A DNA stretch of 64,000 nucleotides from Pomphorhynchus laevis (taxonomy: Eukaryota > Acanthocephala > Palaeacanthocephala > Echinorhynchida > Pomphorhynchidae), in assembly GCA_012934845.2 (NCBI GenBank), contig WNNJ02003541.1, positions 62,001-126,000 on the forward strand. The letters run 5' to 3'. The notes below the pieces were generated by a model that searched no databases, was not told the origin of the DNA, and saw only the letters and a program-made list of their open reading frames with translations. Each line of letters opens with the position of its first letter. The first letter of the stretch is position 1. Below, piece by piece: positions 1 to 11,983 of the stretch. The translations under genes were made by a program, and so were the position numbers.

Positions 1-1420
1 CAGCTTTTAAAAAGACGGATAAGGTAAATCCACAAAATTATCGGCTAATAAGTTTGACTTGTATTGCTTGCAAGGTGATGGAGAAACTGATTCTGAGGTA
101 TGTATCTTCTCGTTTAAACAAATTCAATATTTTATCTAATAAACAGCATGGGTTTAGAAAACATCAACTAATCTAACATTAGCACGCGAAAGCTGGACCG
201 GGTTTGTCGAACAGGATGTGCCTGTTGATGTCGTCTTTATTGATTTGTCCAAAGCTTTTGATCGGGTCGTTCATCTAATTTTACTGTGGAAACTTAGAAA
301 TTACGGATTCTCAAAGCACGCTTGTCTCTGGATACGTGAATTCTTGAGTAGACGTTCCTTTGCTGTGCGAGTTGGTGAGTCTCTTTCTGAATGGTTTTAT
401 CTCACTCAAGGTGTTCCACAAGGCTGTATCCTTAGTCCCACTTTGTTTAATATCTACATCAGTGAAATCGCTGAAAATGTTACATGCCAGTGCCTATTAT
501 ACGCCGATGACATGAAACTGTGGTGCCCTTTATTTCGTGGTTGTTCTAGCTATCCCCTACTACAATCAGATTTGGATAAAGTTAGTAGTTGGTGTTCATC
601 ACACGGCTTAGTAATCAATGTTAGTAAATGTCAACATATGAGAATTGGTCAATCCCGATTACCTTCCCCTTCTTATCAATGCAGCTCAACAGTTATCGAA
701 TCAGTAAATCACTTTACTGATCTAGGTGTTGTTATCTCTACCAATTTAAAATCTCGTCTTCATTCTTCTGCGATTATTGCAAAATGCCGTAGAATTTTAG
801 GATTTTTTCATCGAAACGCTAGACGACTTGAGCCGAAGACTTTACGCATTGTATATTAGACTCTCTTAAAATCAAATATGCTCTATGCATCTCACGCGAC
901 ACACCCTCAACTGAAATCAGAATTGAGTGAATTCGACAACATTTTGAGAAGAGCCACGTACTTGGTTTCGGCAACTCGTTCCATTCCTTATCCAGTTAGA
1001 CAAGAGACTTTGGGTATAAGATCTATTGAATGCGATCTGTTGATTGCAGATCTTACACTAGTGTGGATATCGCTGCGCGTTCCTAACCATCCGTGTAAGC
1101 AGCTGTTCTGTCTTCGTGAATCTTCAATGTTACTGTACACGAGCTATGTTTGAAGCATCTCTTAAAGCATCGAACAAATTGCACGACAGTGATGGATCGC
1201 GTATATAAACGATGGAATGGATTATCACCTGGTGTAATCAACAGCTCTTCAGCTGTGCAATTCAAAGAACGCCAAAAGCTTGACCTCGTGAACTCTTGAT
1301 GTTTTTTTTACGTTTTTTCTGTTTTTTTATTCGATGTCATGCTTCCTTACGAGCTTCAGCTTCCTTGGAAGTCGACATACAATAATAACTAATTTTTCAA
1401 CTATGGACACTACGATTTTT
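1..1420 (+). mobile_element. LINE family A copy 1 (CR1/Jockey group), RT part and 3' end
   Basis: The conceptual protein begins at the window edge with a LINE RT segment (FKK..DK..P.NYRLISLT), then DLSKAFDRV near 240, GVPQGCILSP near 410-440 and the catalytic YADD near 500-510. After the RT palm the frame changes at about 860-880, and the thumb and C-terminal part continue through 1153 and on to about 1300, ending in DLVNS. A T-rich 3' UTR with several T-runs follows, to about 1420. The ORF from 218 to 859 is the longest open piece. The copy is cut by the window start, so the endonuclease end is not visible. It is very close to the reverse copy at 4561-5715 (about nine differences in roughly 205 residues), so both are recent. 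Family placement rests on RT motifs only; CR1 versus Jockey is not resolved. Confidence 0.85.
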
Positions 1421-1816
1421 GTATATTATTTGAATCGGCGGAGTCGAATATACCATCTATCAAAATTTTAGCTCAAATAAACTCAGGTGAAGAGAAATGT
1501 AATGTTTTATCTCAAAAAAATAATTTTCGTAACTTTTTTGCTAACTTTTACTTCATATACTTTTATAAAAAATTGTCTAATGATGAGGTTTTTAACGTTT
1601 CACGTCGTAATATGTACTGCACACTTTAATTTTTAATTTTGTTCAAAAAATTTAATATCTGGTAATATGATTTATCCTTGGTCAAAAGCCGAATAAACAC
1701 ACATGTATCGGAAAGTATTTACTATACCTTAACGGAAGGCATTTACTAATACCTTCCGTTAATGAAAAATATGAGAACCGGAAAAGTCGGTTATCATATT
1801 TGTATTATTAGTGTGA

Positions 1817-4080
1817 CTAATAATACAACCTTGAGGAGCGCACTGAGTGAGATTGTACCATTCTAGTTGTACGAGAGTCACACTCTCGTATAACGAAAGA
1901 ACGTCTATTCAGAAATTCACGTATCCATCTACAATCATGCTTAGATAATCTGTAATTCCTAAGCTTCCACCGTAATATTAAATTCGCAACGCTCAAAATC
2001 TTTGGACGAATCAATAAACCGACATCAACCGCGACAACCTGTTCAATAAAGCCTAGCTTTCACAAGCTAATGTTATATTTGTTGAAGCGGAATGATGCAT
2101 TCTAAAAGCATGATGTTTATCTTATAATATATTGAATTTGTTTAAATTAGATGTTTCAAAATCAGTTTCTCAATGACCTTGAAAGCAACACATGTCAAAC
2201 TTATTAGCAGATAATTTTGAGCATTGATCTTATCCTCCTTTTTGAAGATTGGAATGACTAATGCTCTCTTCCGTATTTCTGGAATTATGTCAATTCTCAA
2301 GGACCAGTAGTAAATATCTGAAAAGCGGACGGTACATATGTGACTTACGGTATATATGTGACTTAGTTATACCTTACTTATAATATACTAGGAATGCCAT
2401 CGAGCCCTGAACTATTTTTAAACTGCAGACTCGACAATATATTAAGAACATCAAATGGATTGAAAAGTATGATAGATTTATAATACTGAAGGGACGAATT
2501 ATCTGTCGTAATATAATAATCATAGTGAGGATTAATTGTGATTGATACATAAGTTCCCAGCATCGATATTAAAGATAGAAAGAGAAATAGATTTTCACTC
2601 TTCATCGACCAGTTGATTGAAGGTGATGCGCTCTTACGGTTGTTAAGTAGTTGAAAAATTTGTTTTTGATGAACATAAGGTGATGAACATATGTCATTAA
2701 TGAATTGATGCTTCTGGCGATTAAGAGACCTTATCCATTGCGAATAGCAGTATAAGATTTGTAGGAACCAAGACGACGCTTAAATAACAGGAAAGCATTA
2801 TTATTCTTTGATTACACGAGTCAACTTGTTATCGAACCATTTATGTCTGGAAGAATGTACCCTAAGTTTTACGCAAAGGAAAAAGGAGTAAAACAAATTA
2901 GTAAATGTTGCGTGAAATAACGATCAAGTTACATGAACACCAACTGTTTCAACATAATGCCACTTAGCCAAACTTAATGTCGCATTAATTTTATCGTAAT
3001 AAGCTAATATTACACTAATAATTTTCTTTAAACTGACCGAGCACGAAGCATGATCAGATATAATAATTAATAGGATGCAGTGATCACTTAAGCTTACTGG
3101 TGGACCGTAGCTCAATAAGTCAACAACAGAATCACTGTACATAGATAAGTCTAGCAGAGAATAACAGTTATTACTGAAACGAGTACTACAATGGACAAGC
3201 TTGCACAGAGTAAGCTTATTGGCTGCATCAAGTAGGCAGATAATTCCTCATCACATCCCTGACACGCAGTATATAATACTTAAATCGATATTTGGAGTGT
3301 TGAAATCTCCGAATATTAAGGTATCAACAATATTCGATCATTAAAGTTTCAACAACTTGATGTTATGTGATATATTGGACCGAAGACTACGATAAACAAT
3401 GCAAAGGCTATAGAACTTCGTTCATTATAAGAGTACAAATTATAAGAGTACATTTCCATAATCGTCAACACAAGACTCAATTGCATCATAAATAAGATTA
3501 TCTAGTTTATAAGCAGATATACCGCCACCTCTGGATATTTGTTCATCACAACAAATTACAATATAACCGTGAATACCGATTTCAGAGTCCAGAACATTGC
3601 AATTTAAGCAAGTTTAATTAAAAAATAGCATATAAAGATTTTTAAGCTGTAATATTGCTTTGATTTCATCCAACTTGTTAATCATTCTCAGAACACTAGA
3701 ATAAAGTATTGAAGGCCGGTTTTGGTAAACGTACTTGAAACCTCATAGACAACCGATTTTCGAGAATTCATATACTCAAAGATAAATCCGGATGATCGAC
3801 CGTTAGTATCGAGATACAGAGTCTGAGCTGGGAGTGCGTGCTACACAAAGATGTTTAATATCCTGTAGCGTAATGTCTTGAGAGCGGTTGATAAAAATTC
3901 GAGTGGAGACTGCGCTGTGCAACCTGAAAATTTCGGATTATGAGATTTCCTTCACCATTCCTACGACGATCGTGCAAATCACGCTTAGCACTTAGCAACG
4001 TTTTTCTATCTTCAGGAGATAAATATTTTAAAAGGCGAATATTCAAGCCCTTTAGTAGATGACTGTCATGATCTTTAAAC
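1817..4080 (-). mobile_element. Older, decayed copy of a LINE A-like element: endonuclease and start of RT
   Basis: Read on the minus strand, 4080 to 1817 gives a LINE in correct order. Around 3620-3440 a segment with an RGGG block matches the middle of an APE-type endonuclease. At 3142-2924 the open segment contains LSDHC, the SDH motif at the end of that endonuclease. Near 2260-2150 the RT start resembles family A, including LNKFNIL. At 2014-1817 the residues LILRWKLRNY and WIREFLNRRSF match family A directly. Many stops and frame changes interrupt it, so it is much older than the copies on either side. The short ORF 4046-3855 probably belongs to the region upstream of the endonuclease, but I do not recognise it. 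Confidence 0.7.
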
Positions 4081-4204
4081 TAACATCATTAAGAACTTTA
4101 TTTCTATTGTAAATGTGTCAAATGAAACCTCATTGGTTTAGTCTGTTATATTCTGTTATCAATTTATTCAACACTAAAATCGCAGCGATGTACTCTGCAC
4201 GAAC

Positions 4205-7100
4205 GAAACAATGACATCCGCAAATCCTGATACGATCGATCAATCACTTCCATTAGATTTCACATCGCACTCGTATCAAACACGTATTGAAAGATTTGAT
4301 ATCCTACCAGAAGACCTTGACGACGAATAAAAGTTTAAAATTTGGAAACGTAACTTGATTACGTTTTAACGACGACACTATATAAATAGGAATGCCTACT
4401 GCACGTCGGTAACAACGTTTATGAGTTGATCGAATGTTGTGAAACTTAAGAGTTCGCAATCAAAACGCTTAACAAACTATATATTGGAACGCCAAACGAA
4501 AATTTGCCAAGACATGTTGTCCACAAAGGCTCAATCGCCGGATGAATATATTATTATATATCGACTTCCAAGGAAGCTGAAGCTCGTAAGGAAGCATCAC
4601 ATCGAATAAAAAACAGAAAAAAACGTAAAAAACATCAAGAGTTCACGAGGTCAAGCTTTAGGCGTTCTTTGAATTGCACAGCAGAAGAGCTGTTGATTAC
4701 ACCAGGTGATAATCCATTCCATCGTTTACAGACGCGATCCATCACTGTCGTGCAATTTGTTTGATGCTTTGAGCGATGTTTCAAACATAGCTCGTGTTCA
4801 CGTAACATTGAAGATTCACGAAGACAGAACAGCTGCTTACACGGATGGTTAGGCACTCGCAGCGATATCCACACTAGTGTAAGATCTGCAATCAACAGAT
4901 CGCATTCAATAGATCTTATACCCAACGTCTCTAGTCTAACTGGATAAGGAATGGAGCGAGTTGCCGAAACCAAGTGCGTGGCTCTTCTCAAAATGTTGTC
5001 GAATTCACTCAATTCTGATTTCAGTTGAGGGTGTGTCGCGTGAGATGCATAGAGCATATTTGATTTTAAGAGAGTCTAATATACAATGCGTAAAGCCTTT
5101 GGCTCAAGTCGTCTAAGGTTTCGATGAAAAAATCCTAAAATTCTACGGCATTTTGCAATAATCGCAGAAGAATGAAGACGAGATTTTAAATTAGAAGAGA
5201 TAACAACACCTAGATCAGTAAAGTGATTTACTGATTCGATAACTGTTGAGCTGCATTGATAAGAAGGGGAAGGTAATCGGGATTGACCAATTCTCATATG
5301 TCGACATTTACTAACATTGATTACTAAGCCGTGTGATGAACACCAACTACTAACTTTATCCAAATCTGATTGTAGTAGGGGATAGCTAGAACAACCACGA
5401 AATAAAGGGCACCACAGTTTCATGTCATCGGCGTATAATAGGCACTGGCATGTAACATTTTCAGCGATTTCATTGATGTAGATATTAAACAAAGTGGGAC
5501 TAAGGATACAGCCTTGTGGAACACCTTGAGTGAGATAAAACCATTCAGAAAGAGACTCACCAACTCGCACAGCAAAAAAACGTCTACTCAAGAATTCACG
5601 TATCCAGAGACAAGCGTGCTTTGAGAATCCGTAATTTCTAAGTTTCCACCGTAAAATTAGATGAACGACCCGATCAAAAGCTTTGGACAAATCAATATAG
5701 ATGCATTTATACAATCCTTTCGTTTACTCTCAAGAGAATGTAATTTCAAGCAGTTATCAGGGTAAGAAATGAAAAAAGATTTCATTAGAGACTCATCCAT
5801 ACGAGGCCATTGATCAGACGGCATCATACAAAGGTTACTTAAATTTGATCAACATGATTTAAACAGAGCAGTATTCATTTCCATGTATTTAACAACGGCT
5901 GAACAAAGCATATACAAATTCACAAAATATAGCAATATCTAACGTCTGCAGTCATAATCTTATGTTAAAATCGGGAAAAGTTATCAATTGGTAGCCAAAA
6001 TATATATCAATGAAAAATGCTTCGAAGCTCTGGCCGACACGGGAAGTTATCTTAACTTAATATACTCAGCTATTATTAAACGATTCTTGAGTTCATTACA
6101 TCCTCCGGAGATAGTAGTCGTACTCGCAGCTAACACGAAGCAGAACTAGTCGGACAGTGTAGAGTGGACTTCCTATTTAATGATGATTCATGAAAATATC
6201 AAGTTTCTTGCATTACCGAATATGTTCAGACGTAATTCTTGACGTTATTTTCTTGAAAACACACAACAATCTATTAATCAACTTTGGAAGTCCCCGGCCG
6301 AACGTTGTGATGTAATCGGTTGCAATTATGCAACTACAAACACTAAGATTATTTTCGAATCTAAGTGCAAATGTACATCCCGATAACCACAAAAATCCGA
6401 CAATTCAACAAATAAGAGTGGCACTTTATTGTAAGCGAACTCGACAAAATAGTATCACGATGCATTATTGGGAAGAGCGTTTCTTCTTGAAGAGTTCAAG
6501 TAATAATAGTTTTACCAACCAACGATCGAAAACGGTTAGTCGTTAAATTTTCTCGCACTATAAGCCTTATCACATTATTCGACGCATACCCTCTGCCCAA
6601 GATTTCTCAAATGGTTTACGAAAAATCAAATAACACATATTGTTTTCGCATTGATTTAAAGGAATACCACTACCAGATTGAGATTGATCCTTCTGAGCAT
6701 CACTTTACAACTTTTGAAGGCGCTGGGAGTTTATTTCCACTAAAATCTGCACACTTACACCCAATTAAGAAAACACAATTCAAGCCACTATGTACTTAAT
6801 CAACGAAAATATTGAATTCGCATTTGAAACGGATGCATCGAACTCGGCTAGAGGAGCTACTCTGATTCAAAATCAACGGTCATTTTCATTATTTTCAAGT
6901 ACCTTAAACCAACATAAAAGACATCATATAATTGAAAAGGAAGCATACACTATAGTCGAGTTACCCCCCCCCATTACTTAAGAACAACCTTAAGTAATCG
7001 AAGTCGACCATCTGTTCCTCTTTTGCAAAAACGTAGGAAATTTACAACCCGAAAATCTTTACGAACGGTGGAATTGCAGTTCTGCAAAACACATGTGAGA
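4205..7100 (+). mobile_element. Ty3/Gypsy LTR-retrotransposon fossil, interrupted by a LINE
   Basis: Pieces of a Gypsy-type element appear in order on the plus strand: a gag-like segment from about 4210 to 4560, an aspartic-protease segment with a DTGS motif near 6030-6050, an RT segment around 6590-6760 and an RNase H segment with the DAS motif around 6800-6980. The LINE A copy at 4561-5715, in opposite orientation, lies inside the gag part, so it inserted later. The element is broken, with many breaks, and no terminal repeats could be defined. It looks old relative to the LINE inside it. The gag piece resembles that of the other Gypsy fossil at 8986-10316, so the two may be related families. 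Confidence 0.7.
4561..5715 (-). mobile_element. LINE family A copy 2, 5'-truncated, nested in Gypsy fossil
   Basis: This is a reverse-oriented near-twin of the copy at 1-1420. The RT palm is open from 5714 to 5076 (DLSKAFDRV, GVPQGCILSP, YADD) and the C-terminal part is open from 5057 to 4635, ending in DLVNS. The frame change between the two open parts sits at the same place as in copy 1, so it is shared by the source element or its lineage. The 3' end is at about 4561 with the same T-rich tail (A-rich on the plus strand). The element is 5'-truncated within the RT, as is usual for target-primed LINE insertions. It interrupts the gag part of the Ty3/Gypsy fossil. Confidence 0.85.
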
Positions 7101-8090
7101 ATTGATTGAAAGCGTTCATATCATACCGAATACGTAGGTCATTGTTAACGGCACTGGATTTGATTAGGTTTGCAAAAAGTACACAACAAAACCTATCAGT
7201 GGGTGTACACCAATAAGGATATAGTCTAAAAGGAAGAACATTCTTACTATTAATAGATCAACTTTGTAACGGTGTAAGAGAGATTGAAGACATTAGTATA
7301 TTTGTATCTGGAAGCAAGGTCTTCCGGATTTTGTGTGGTTGACGTAGAAATGTAAAGAATAGTAATTCAGGGATTTTTGAGTTGCTTGTGGTTAACGATA
7401 ACACTAGTAGCTTGAGATGATTTTAACAGACATGATCGAATGATTTATAGGATGTGAATGATTGCCGTGGCGAAGATGATGATGGTGATGATAATGATGA
7501 TGGTGGTGAACGAGAATCGATAAATGGCTGACTTGCGTTATAAAATGTGAAACTGGAGTCAACACGAGAATCAGTAGATAATCATAATCAGCCTGAATTG
7601 ATTTCGCCTAATAATTGACATAATTATTATAACTTTTTAAATAAATCAACTATTAGTGTATTTGCAACCAAGATATGAAAATAGATATTTAACTCATTCC
7701 TATTGTAAGTTCTTGAATTTATTCTAACAAGTCACATCACTTTTTGTACCATAAATATTATATACATAAATGCTAGTAAATATTTTTTCTATTTAATTCG
7801 CAAGGTGACAACGAATTTACGAATTTTTGACTGATCATGTTTAAAACGTTTTCGCATTCTTATTTTCTTTTAACGTTTAAATAAACCATTAAATATCACC
7901 CGCAAATGTGCATACAAGACAGTAACACTTTAAAAAAGATAAGAGACAAGTTTTATAAATTCATTAATAAATAATATAATATGTATTAGAATTACGAAAT
8001 GTATTAGAATTAAGAATTATGTCATTGTGAGAAACTACTTAAGTTTGGGCCACATCATCCTTACCCATTATAGCAGATATCCCAAAATAC
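7100..8090. other. No gene seen; possible end of the Gypsy fossil and a GAT microsatellite
   Basis: The stretch from 7100 to about 7460 follows the RNase H piece of the Gypsy fossil and could hold its 3' part, but no integrase motif or terminal repeat could be recognised. A GATGATGGT-type microsatellite occupies about 7474-7509. The rest is A+T-rich without supported coding potential. Confidence 0.5.
7474..7509 (+). repeat. GAT/GGT microsatellite
   Basis: Imperfect runs of GATGATGGTGATGATAATGA-type triplets are directly visible. No coding frame supports a protein repeat here. Confidence 0.8.
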
Positions 8091-8094
8091 ATAC

Positions 8095-8216
8095 GCACGA
8101 TAGTGATGGATCGCGTCTGTAAACGATGGAATGGATTATCACCTGGTGTGATCAACAGCTCTTCTACTGTGCAATTCAAATAACTCCTAAAGCTTGACCT
8201 CGTGAACTCTTGATGT
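8095..8216 (+). mobile_element. LINE family A copy 3, 3' end only
   Basis: About 120 bases match the last coding part and stop of family A (compare 1180-1300): the segment for DRVCKRWNGLSPGVINSS is recognisable, as is the CTCGTGAACTCTTGATGTT end. It is extremely 5'-truncated. It abuts a run of ten C and then the reverse-oriented LINE B copy, so two insertions meet at about 8216-8240. Confidence 0.8.
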
Positions 8217-8239
8217 TCACAAGGTCAAGCGCCCCCCCC

Positions 8240-8985
8240 CCTTAGGAGGGGGCGCGGCGGACGTCGAGAGGGAGTTGATTCCAGACGAGTGAGGCGGCGA
8301 CGAGGAAGGATCAGAGACCGTAGTTGTTGGAGTAATTAGGAACGTGGAGTAAGAGGGTATGACAGGAACGAAGCGATAGCGAGGTGGGACGAGTATCGTC
8401 TAAGAAACGAAGGTTGATGAACGATGGGGAGCCGACAGCGATGAGACGAAAGGTAACGAGAAGAAGGCGGAGTTTGATGCGGATGTGAATGGTGGGCCAG
8501 GAGAGTTGGGCAAAATATGTGAATGTGTGGTCGAAGCGACGGAGACGAAAGAGTACTCGAACGGCGGTGTTGATTATTCGTTGTAGGGGTAGGATGATGG
8601 ATTTTGGAGAATTGGCGAAAAGGCTAAGGCAGTAATCGATTTTAGGGAAAAGAAGCGATGAAAGAAGATACATACAAGAACGGAAGTCGATAAGGGGGCG
8701 GATACGGCGGATGTCACTGAGAATTAAGTTAAATGAGCGGGCCTTGTCACGGGCTAAGTGTTTAAGGGAAAGGTGATCATCGAAATGGAAGCCTAAGAAA
8801 GTGAGATTGTGGACTATGGGGATTATCGATGAGGCAAAATATACAGTAGGAGGAGATATGTTTGGTTTACGGGGGAGGATCCACATTATTTTGGGCTTTT
8901 CGAGGTTTAGAACGAGATGGAGATTGGAGAGACGTTCGTAGATAGAAGAAAGACAGTTGGAGGCAGAAATGTTCAGCAACCACTA
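8240..8985 (-). mobile_element. LINE family B copy 1 (L2/CR1-like), C-terminal RT part
   Basis: Open on the minus strand from 8979 to 8311. The protein is the part of a LINE ORF2 after the catalytic YADD: LGFHFDDHLSL, SCMYLLSSLLFPKIDYCLSLF, ILPLQRIINTAVRVLF and the terminal SLRSCHTLLLHVPNYSNNYGL. Near-identical segments occur at 58300-59400 (minus) and 60720-61520 (plus). The 5' end of the copy is truncated at about 8985, where it joins the Gypsy fossil in the same strand. The G+C-rich 3' part ends next to a ten-C run at 8221-8230. Confidence 0.8.
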
Positions 8986-10316
8986 CTTGCGCACGCCAGG
9001 GGGACTGGCTATGTTCTATTACCCCGTCCTTGAGTAGACGCATGATTTCAGAGCGAATGAATTGAGAATGATCATGGGAATATCGGCGAGATTTGATTGC
9101 TAATGACTTACAGGACCTATCCAAGGATGAAAACAGCGATGTACACTCTATATTGATTGATTTTATCGACGCGATAACAATGGGGGACTTGCTGCCACTG
9201 AAATTGATTGTTAGAAATTCGTGATGTGGAAGATACGGATGAGCCAGTATGCTATCTGAACAAAGATTCGGTAGATATTGAAGGCGGACGTTTTTATCCG
9301 TTAATCCGTTTAGCGATACTTGCCCATGCATACAATGGTTAATCTTGGAAGTACAAGATGGTGTGGCCATAGTAGCGACATTTTTATACGGACTCATTTT
9401 AAATTGGTATTGTTCGACAATATTATCGCTAACAAAGTTTTCGGAGCTTCCTGTGTCAATGAGTGTATCTACCTCATGACCATTTAATATTACCCGTACC
9501 GTTGTCTTTCTTAATTCAGAGTGGACTGATGATGAAATGATGGTGGACAAGCTTGGAAAATGATCTGGATTGGGGTTCATAATATCGTGTGTTAATGCAC
9601 TGTTGTATACTTTGGGGCGATGTTTTGACTTACATACAGCTGCGTAATGTCCTGTTTTGCCACATGATCGACAAATCGAATTTCGAGCCGGACACCTTGA
9701 ACGCGCATGATTTGATTGTCCACAAAAAAAGCAATTGTGATTCAATCTGGCAATATATTCATTTTTCGCATTAGGTGCATTGGAATTGTTAGAATCGAAA
9801 CCCGGTTAAGCCAAATCTCGAACGGCTGCAATCGAATTTTCTTGATTTGTGTATTGTTCCGCTTGTATTTGAGCCATTTCGAGTGCTCGGGCTTTTGTGA
9901 AAGCTTGATCCATGCTCAATGGAGTAGACTCTAGTAACCTTTGTCTAATAAGGATACTGCGAATTCCAGCAATAAAGGCATCACGCACAAATAAATTTCT
10001 GTGATCTATTGCGGACACCGCAGCAAATTCGCAATCCTTACTAAACGTATTTAACGCTTGGATGAATTGGTCGATAAACTGCGAATCTGATTGTTTGCAT
10101 GAACTCAGTTTGAATCGAGCAAAAACTTCGTTCTTCGGTTTGACGAACAAGCTGTCAAGGGTTTGAATTGCTGTTTTGTAATCGTCGACATTTGAAATGT
10201 GCTGATAAAGAGATGGTGAAATGTGATTCACGAGTATATGGATCTTATTGTCATCTGCGATATCAACTATGGATTGTAGGAAGTGAGTGAACCGTTGTTT
10301 CCAATGCATCCATATC
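8986..10316 (-). mobile_element. Ty3/Gypsy fossil: gag, zinc knuckles, protease, RT start
   Basis: On the minus strand a gag segment (10318 to 9806) is followed by two CCHC zinc knuckles (C-x2-C-x4-H-x4-C, near 9740-9640), an aspartic protease with IDTGSSENFVS near 9440, and the first residues of a Gypsy RT (FIRSEIMRLLKDGVIEHS, SPWRAQVVV). It stops abruptly in the RT at LINE B (about 8985) and on the gag side at the PLE fragment (about 10316), so both ends are lost. No terminal repeats remain. The element is a broken fragment with few internal breaks and looks younger than the fossil at 4205-7100. Confidence 0.85.
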
Positions 10317-10717
10317 AAAAAAAATTTCCCTTTTAAAAAATTTAAAGGGAAATTCTTCTGTAGAATTAATACTGAAATAGTGTTTTATACCAGTATTAAT
10401 TTCGATTACCCTACAATATTTCTGAAAGTGCGCTTTAATTACTTTAAGTATTTTATTCATATAGACAGAAAGTGGTTTTAATGTACATTTAAACGCACTA
10501 CATATGAACCTAGGTTTTATTGGATTTTTATGTAATTTTGGATTCCAATATAATATAGGTATAGTTTTATTATCTAATTCAACCTTTATACCCTTCTTAT
10601 CCATTATAGAACAGTGACTTGTAATAATTGCTTCTAAACTAAAATCACTATGTTCAAATCTTGCATTTACATTTAAATCATTATAATTAACTTTTTTCAT
10701 CAGTATATCATAATAAA
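10317..10717 (-). mobile_element. PLE fragment, Naiad-like RT (fingers region)
   Basis: The minus-strand ORF 10700 to about 10317 matches the PLE at 13600-13970 almost residue for residue: ITSHCSIMDKKGIKVELDNK, then PILYWNPKLHKNPIKPRFI, then INTGIKHYFSINST. Homology starts at about 10717 and ends at about 10317, where gag sequence of the Gypsy fossil begins. Only the fingers part of the RT is present. Immediately upstream on its own strand lies a tandem repeat with hammerhead-like cores (10731-10945). Confidence 0.85.
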
Positions 10718-10730
10718 CATAAGACGGCAG

Positions 10731-10945
10731 GCGTGTTTCACTCTAACGGAGCTTATCAGTCCGTGACTACAATAATCATCCATATGCACTTTAACACACG
10801 ATTAAACTGTGTCTAGTCATTTTATGTGTGACGACAAACTTCAACAACGGTAGACGCTTTTCGCTCTAACGGAGCTAATCAGTTCCGTGACTTCAATAAT
10901 CATTCATAGGCACCTTAACACACGCTTAAACAGTGTTTAAAGCTT
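10731..10945 (-). repeat. Tandem ~123-bp repeat (x2) with hammerhead-like cores
   Basis: Two units are visible on the plus strand around CTCTAACGGAGCT (10741 and 10864), sharing also TCCGTGACT and CAATAATCAT. On the minus strand each reads CTGATnA, then GCTC-CGTTA-GAGC/T (four-pair stem with five-base loop), then GAAA: the order of a type I hammerhead. The core differs from consensus at position 8 (A in unit 1, T in unit 2). In unit 2 a GTC follows the short GAAAAGC loop, and the flanks TACCGT and ACGGAA can pair as stem I with one mismatch. The spacing between cores is 123 bases. Likely a decayed ribozyme repeat linked to the adjoining PLE. Confidence 0.6.
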
Positions 10946-11344
10946 GAAAAACAGAACTACCCTTAATCTGAATCATCGGAGGGAATTTAGCATAAGCACT
11001 GTGCATGGCAGTGACTATTACAGTTTAAGATAAGATAAAGACTTTTTAAGATAAAGATTTTCTTAAATAACTATTGCAGTTTAAGCATGCATCAGGCAAT
11101 AAATTCCATTCCTTTTAATAGAAATGCTGTTTTACAAAGACCCTTTCAAGTGTACAAATATATAAAATATAATTTGATGTTACCATTTCCCTGTGAAACT
11201 GAATAGTCTACTCATAAATAAATCACTGTCCTCCCAAAAAGGAAGCATAAATACCAAGCAGCATTCTATATATCTCCATCAGGATAATTACATGATAATT
11301 ATTAAATTATCCAGTAATTTATATTAAATTTAATCGAAAGTAAC

Positions 11345-11417
11345 GCCTCTGTAGCTCAGTGGATAGAGCGCTGGACTTCTAATCCAGCGGTCGCGGGTTC
11401 GATCCCCGTCGGAGGTG
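11345..11417 (+). tRNA. tRNA-Arg (anticodon TCT), intronless
   Basis: A 73-base cloverleaf. The acceptor arms GCCTCTG and CGGAGGT pair with G-T and T-G wobbles. The D arm is GCTC/GAGC, the anticodon stem CTGGA/TCCAG with loop CTTCTAA (anticodon TCT at 11378-11380), and the T arm GCGGG/CCCGT with loop TTCGATC. The discriminator is G. A TTTT run at 11418-11421 directly follows and would serve as Pol III terminator. Box A (TAGCTCAGTGG) and box B (GGTTCGATCCC) are intact, so it is probably functional. Confidence 0.95.
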
Positions 11418-11734
11418 TTTTGTTGAATGTTCTCGGACTTCTTGTTGATGTTTTCCTAGCACAACAATTTTGAATGTTTTGTATATTTTATGCCTTTGAT
11501 GGATTCGATTTACAGTTGAACAATTGACAATTTTATGTTGTAGAAATCAAGTTGAGTATCAAAAAGTTATTTTCTTTTATTTTATCATCGCTTAAAACGT
11601 TTTGACCTCTGCCAGAAATACTGAAACTATGTATTATTGGTTACGACTTTACTATTATTTTTTCTTATTTTCAAACAAGTTTGATGAATTATTAATTCTT
11701 AAAAAAGGGAGAAGTTTGCATCCCAAGGTGCTTA

Positions 11735-11965
11735 CACTTTAAAATGTAAACTGCTTCACGTGATCACGTTTAAGAGACCAGGTAATGGCCAATAGCTAGG
11801 TCGCGTAGCGCGTGGAGTGAAGGTGGTAGATCTTTATAGATCTTGTTCCAGCCTGCAACCGCCTTAAGCAGGGCAGCTCCTGTCAGATGCTGCTGGATGG
11901 CCCGTTGTAAGTTTAGTCTGAGTCAACTAAACTAGGTGGCGACACCGAAAAAGCAACGTTAAAAA
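11735..11965. other. Unexplained G+C-richer block upstream of the PLE
   Basis: This block stands out in base composition from the A+T-rich surroundings. It contains a perfect 12-base palindrome (ACGTGATCACGT), several small hairpins (AGATCTTTATAGATCT; AGTTTAGTC/GAGTCAACTAAACT) and no open frame of note. No second copy is visible in the window. It could be the 3' UTR of a truncated LINE or the 5' UTR of the PLE that starts at about 11975. I cannot decide. Confidence 0.4.
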
Positions 11966-11983
11966 TTATGACTTAAAAGTTAC

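Noticed and set aside
7472-7510. GAT repeat as a coding Asp/Met repeat
   Set aside because: No open frame extends beyond the repeat.
8221-8230. Ten-C run as a functional element
   Set aside because: It lies at the junction of two LINE insertions and may be a replication or sequencing artefact.
10698-10710. ATACTGATGAAAAAA as a hammerhead core
   Set aside because: It is ordinary PLE coding sequence (compare 13617-13632) without stem II.
11345-11417. tRNA as part of a SINE
   Set aside because: No tRNA-unrelated body or repeat copies follow, and the cloverleaf and terminator are intact.
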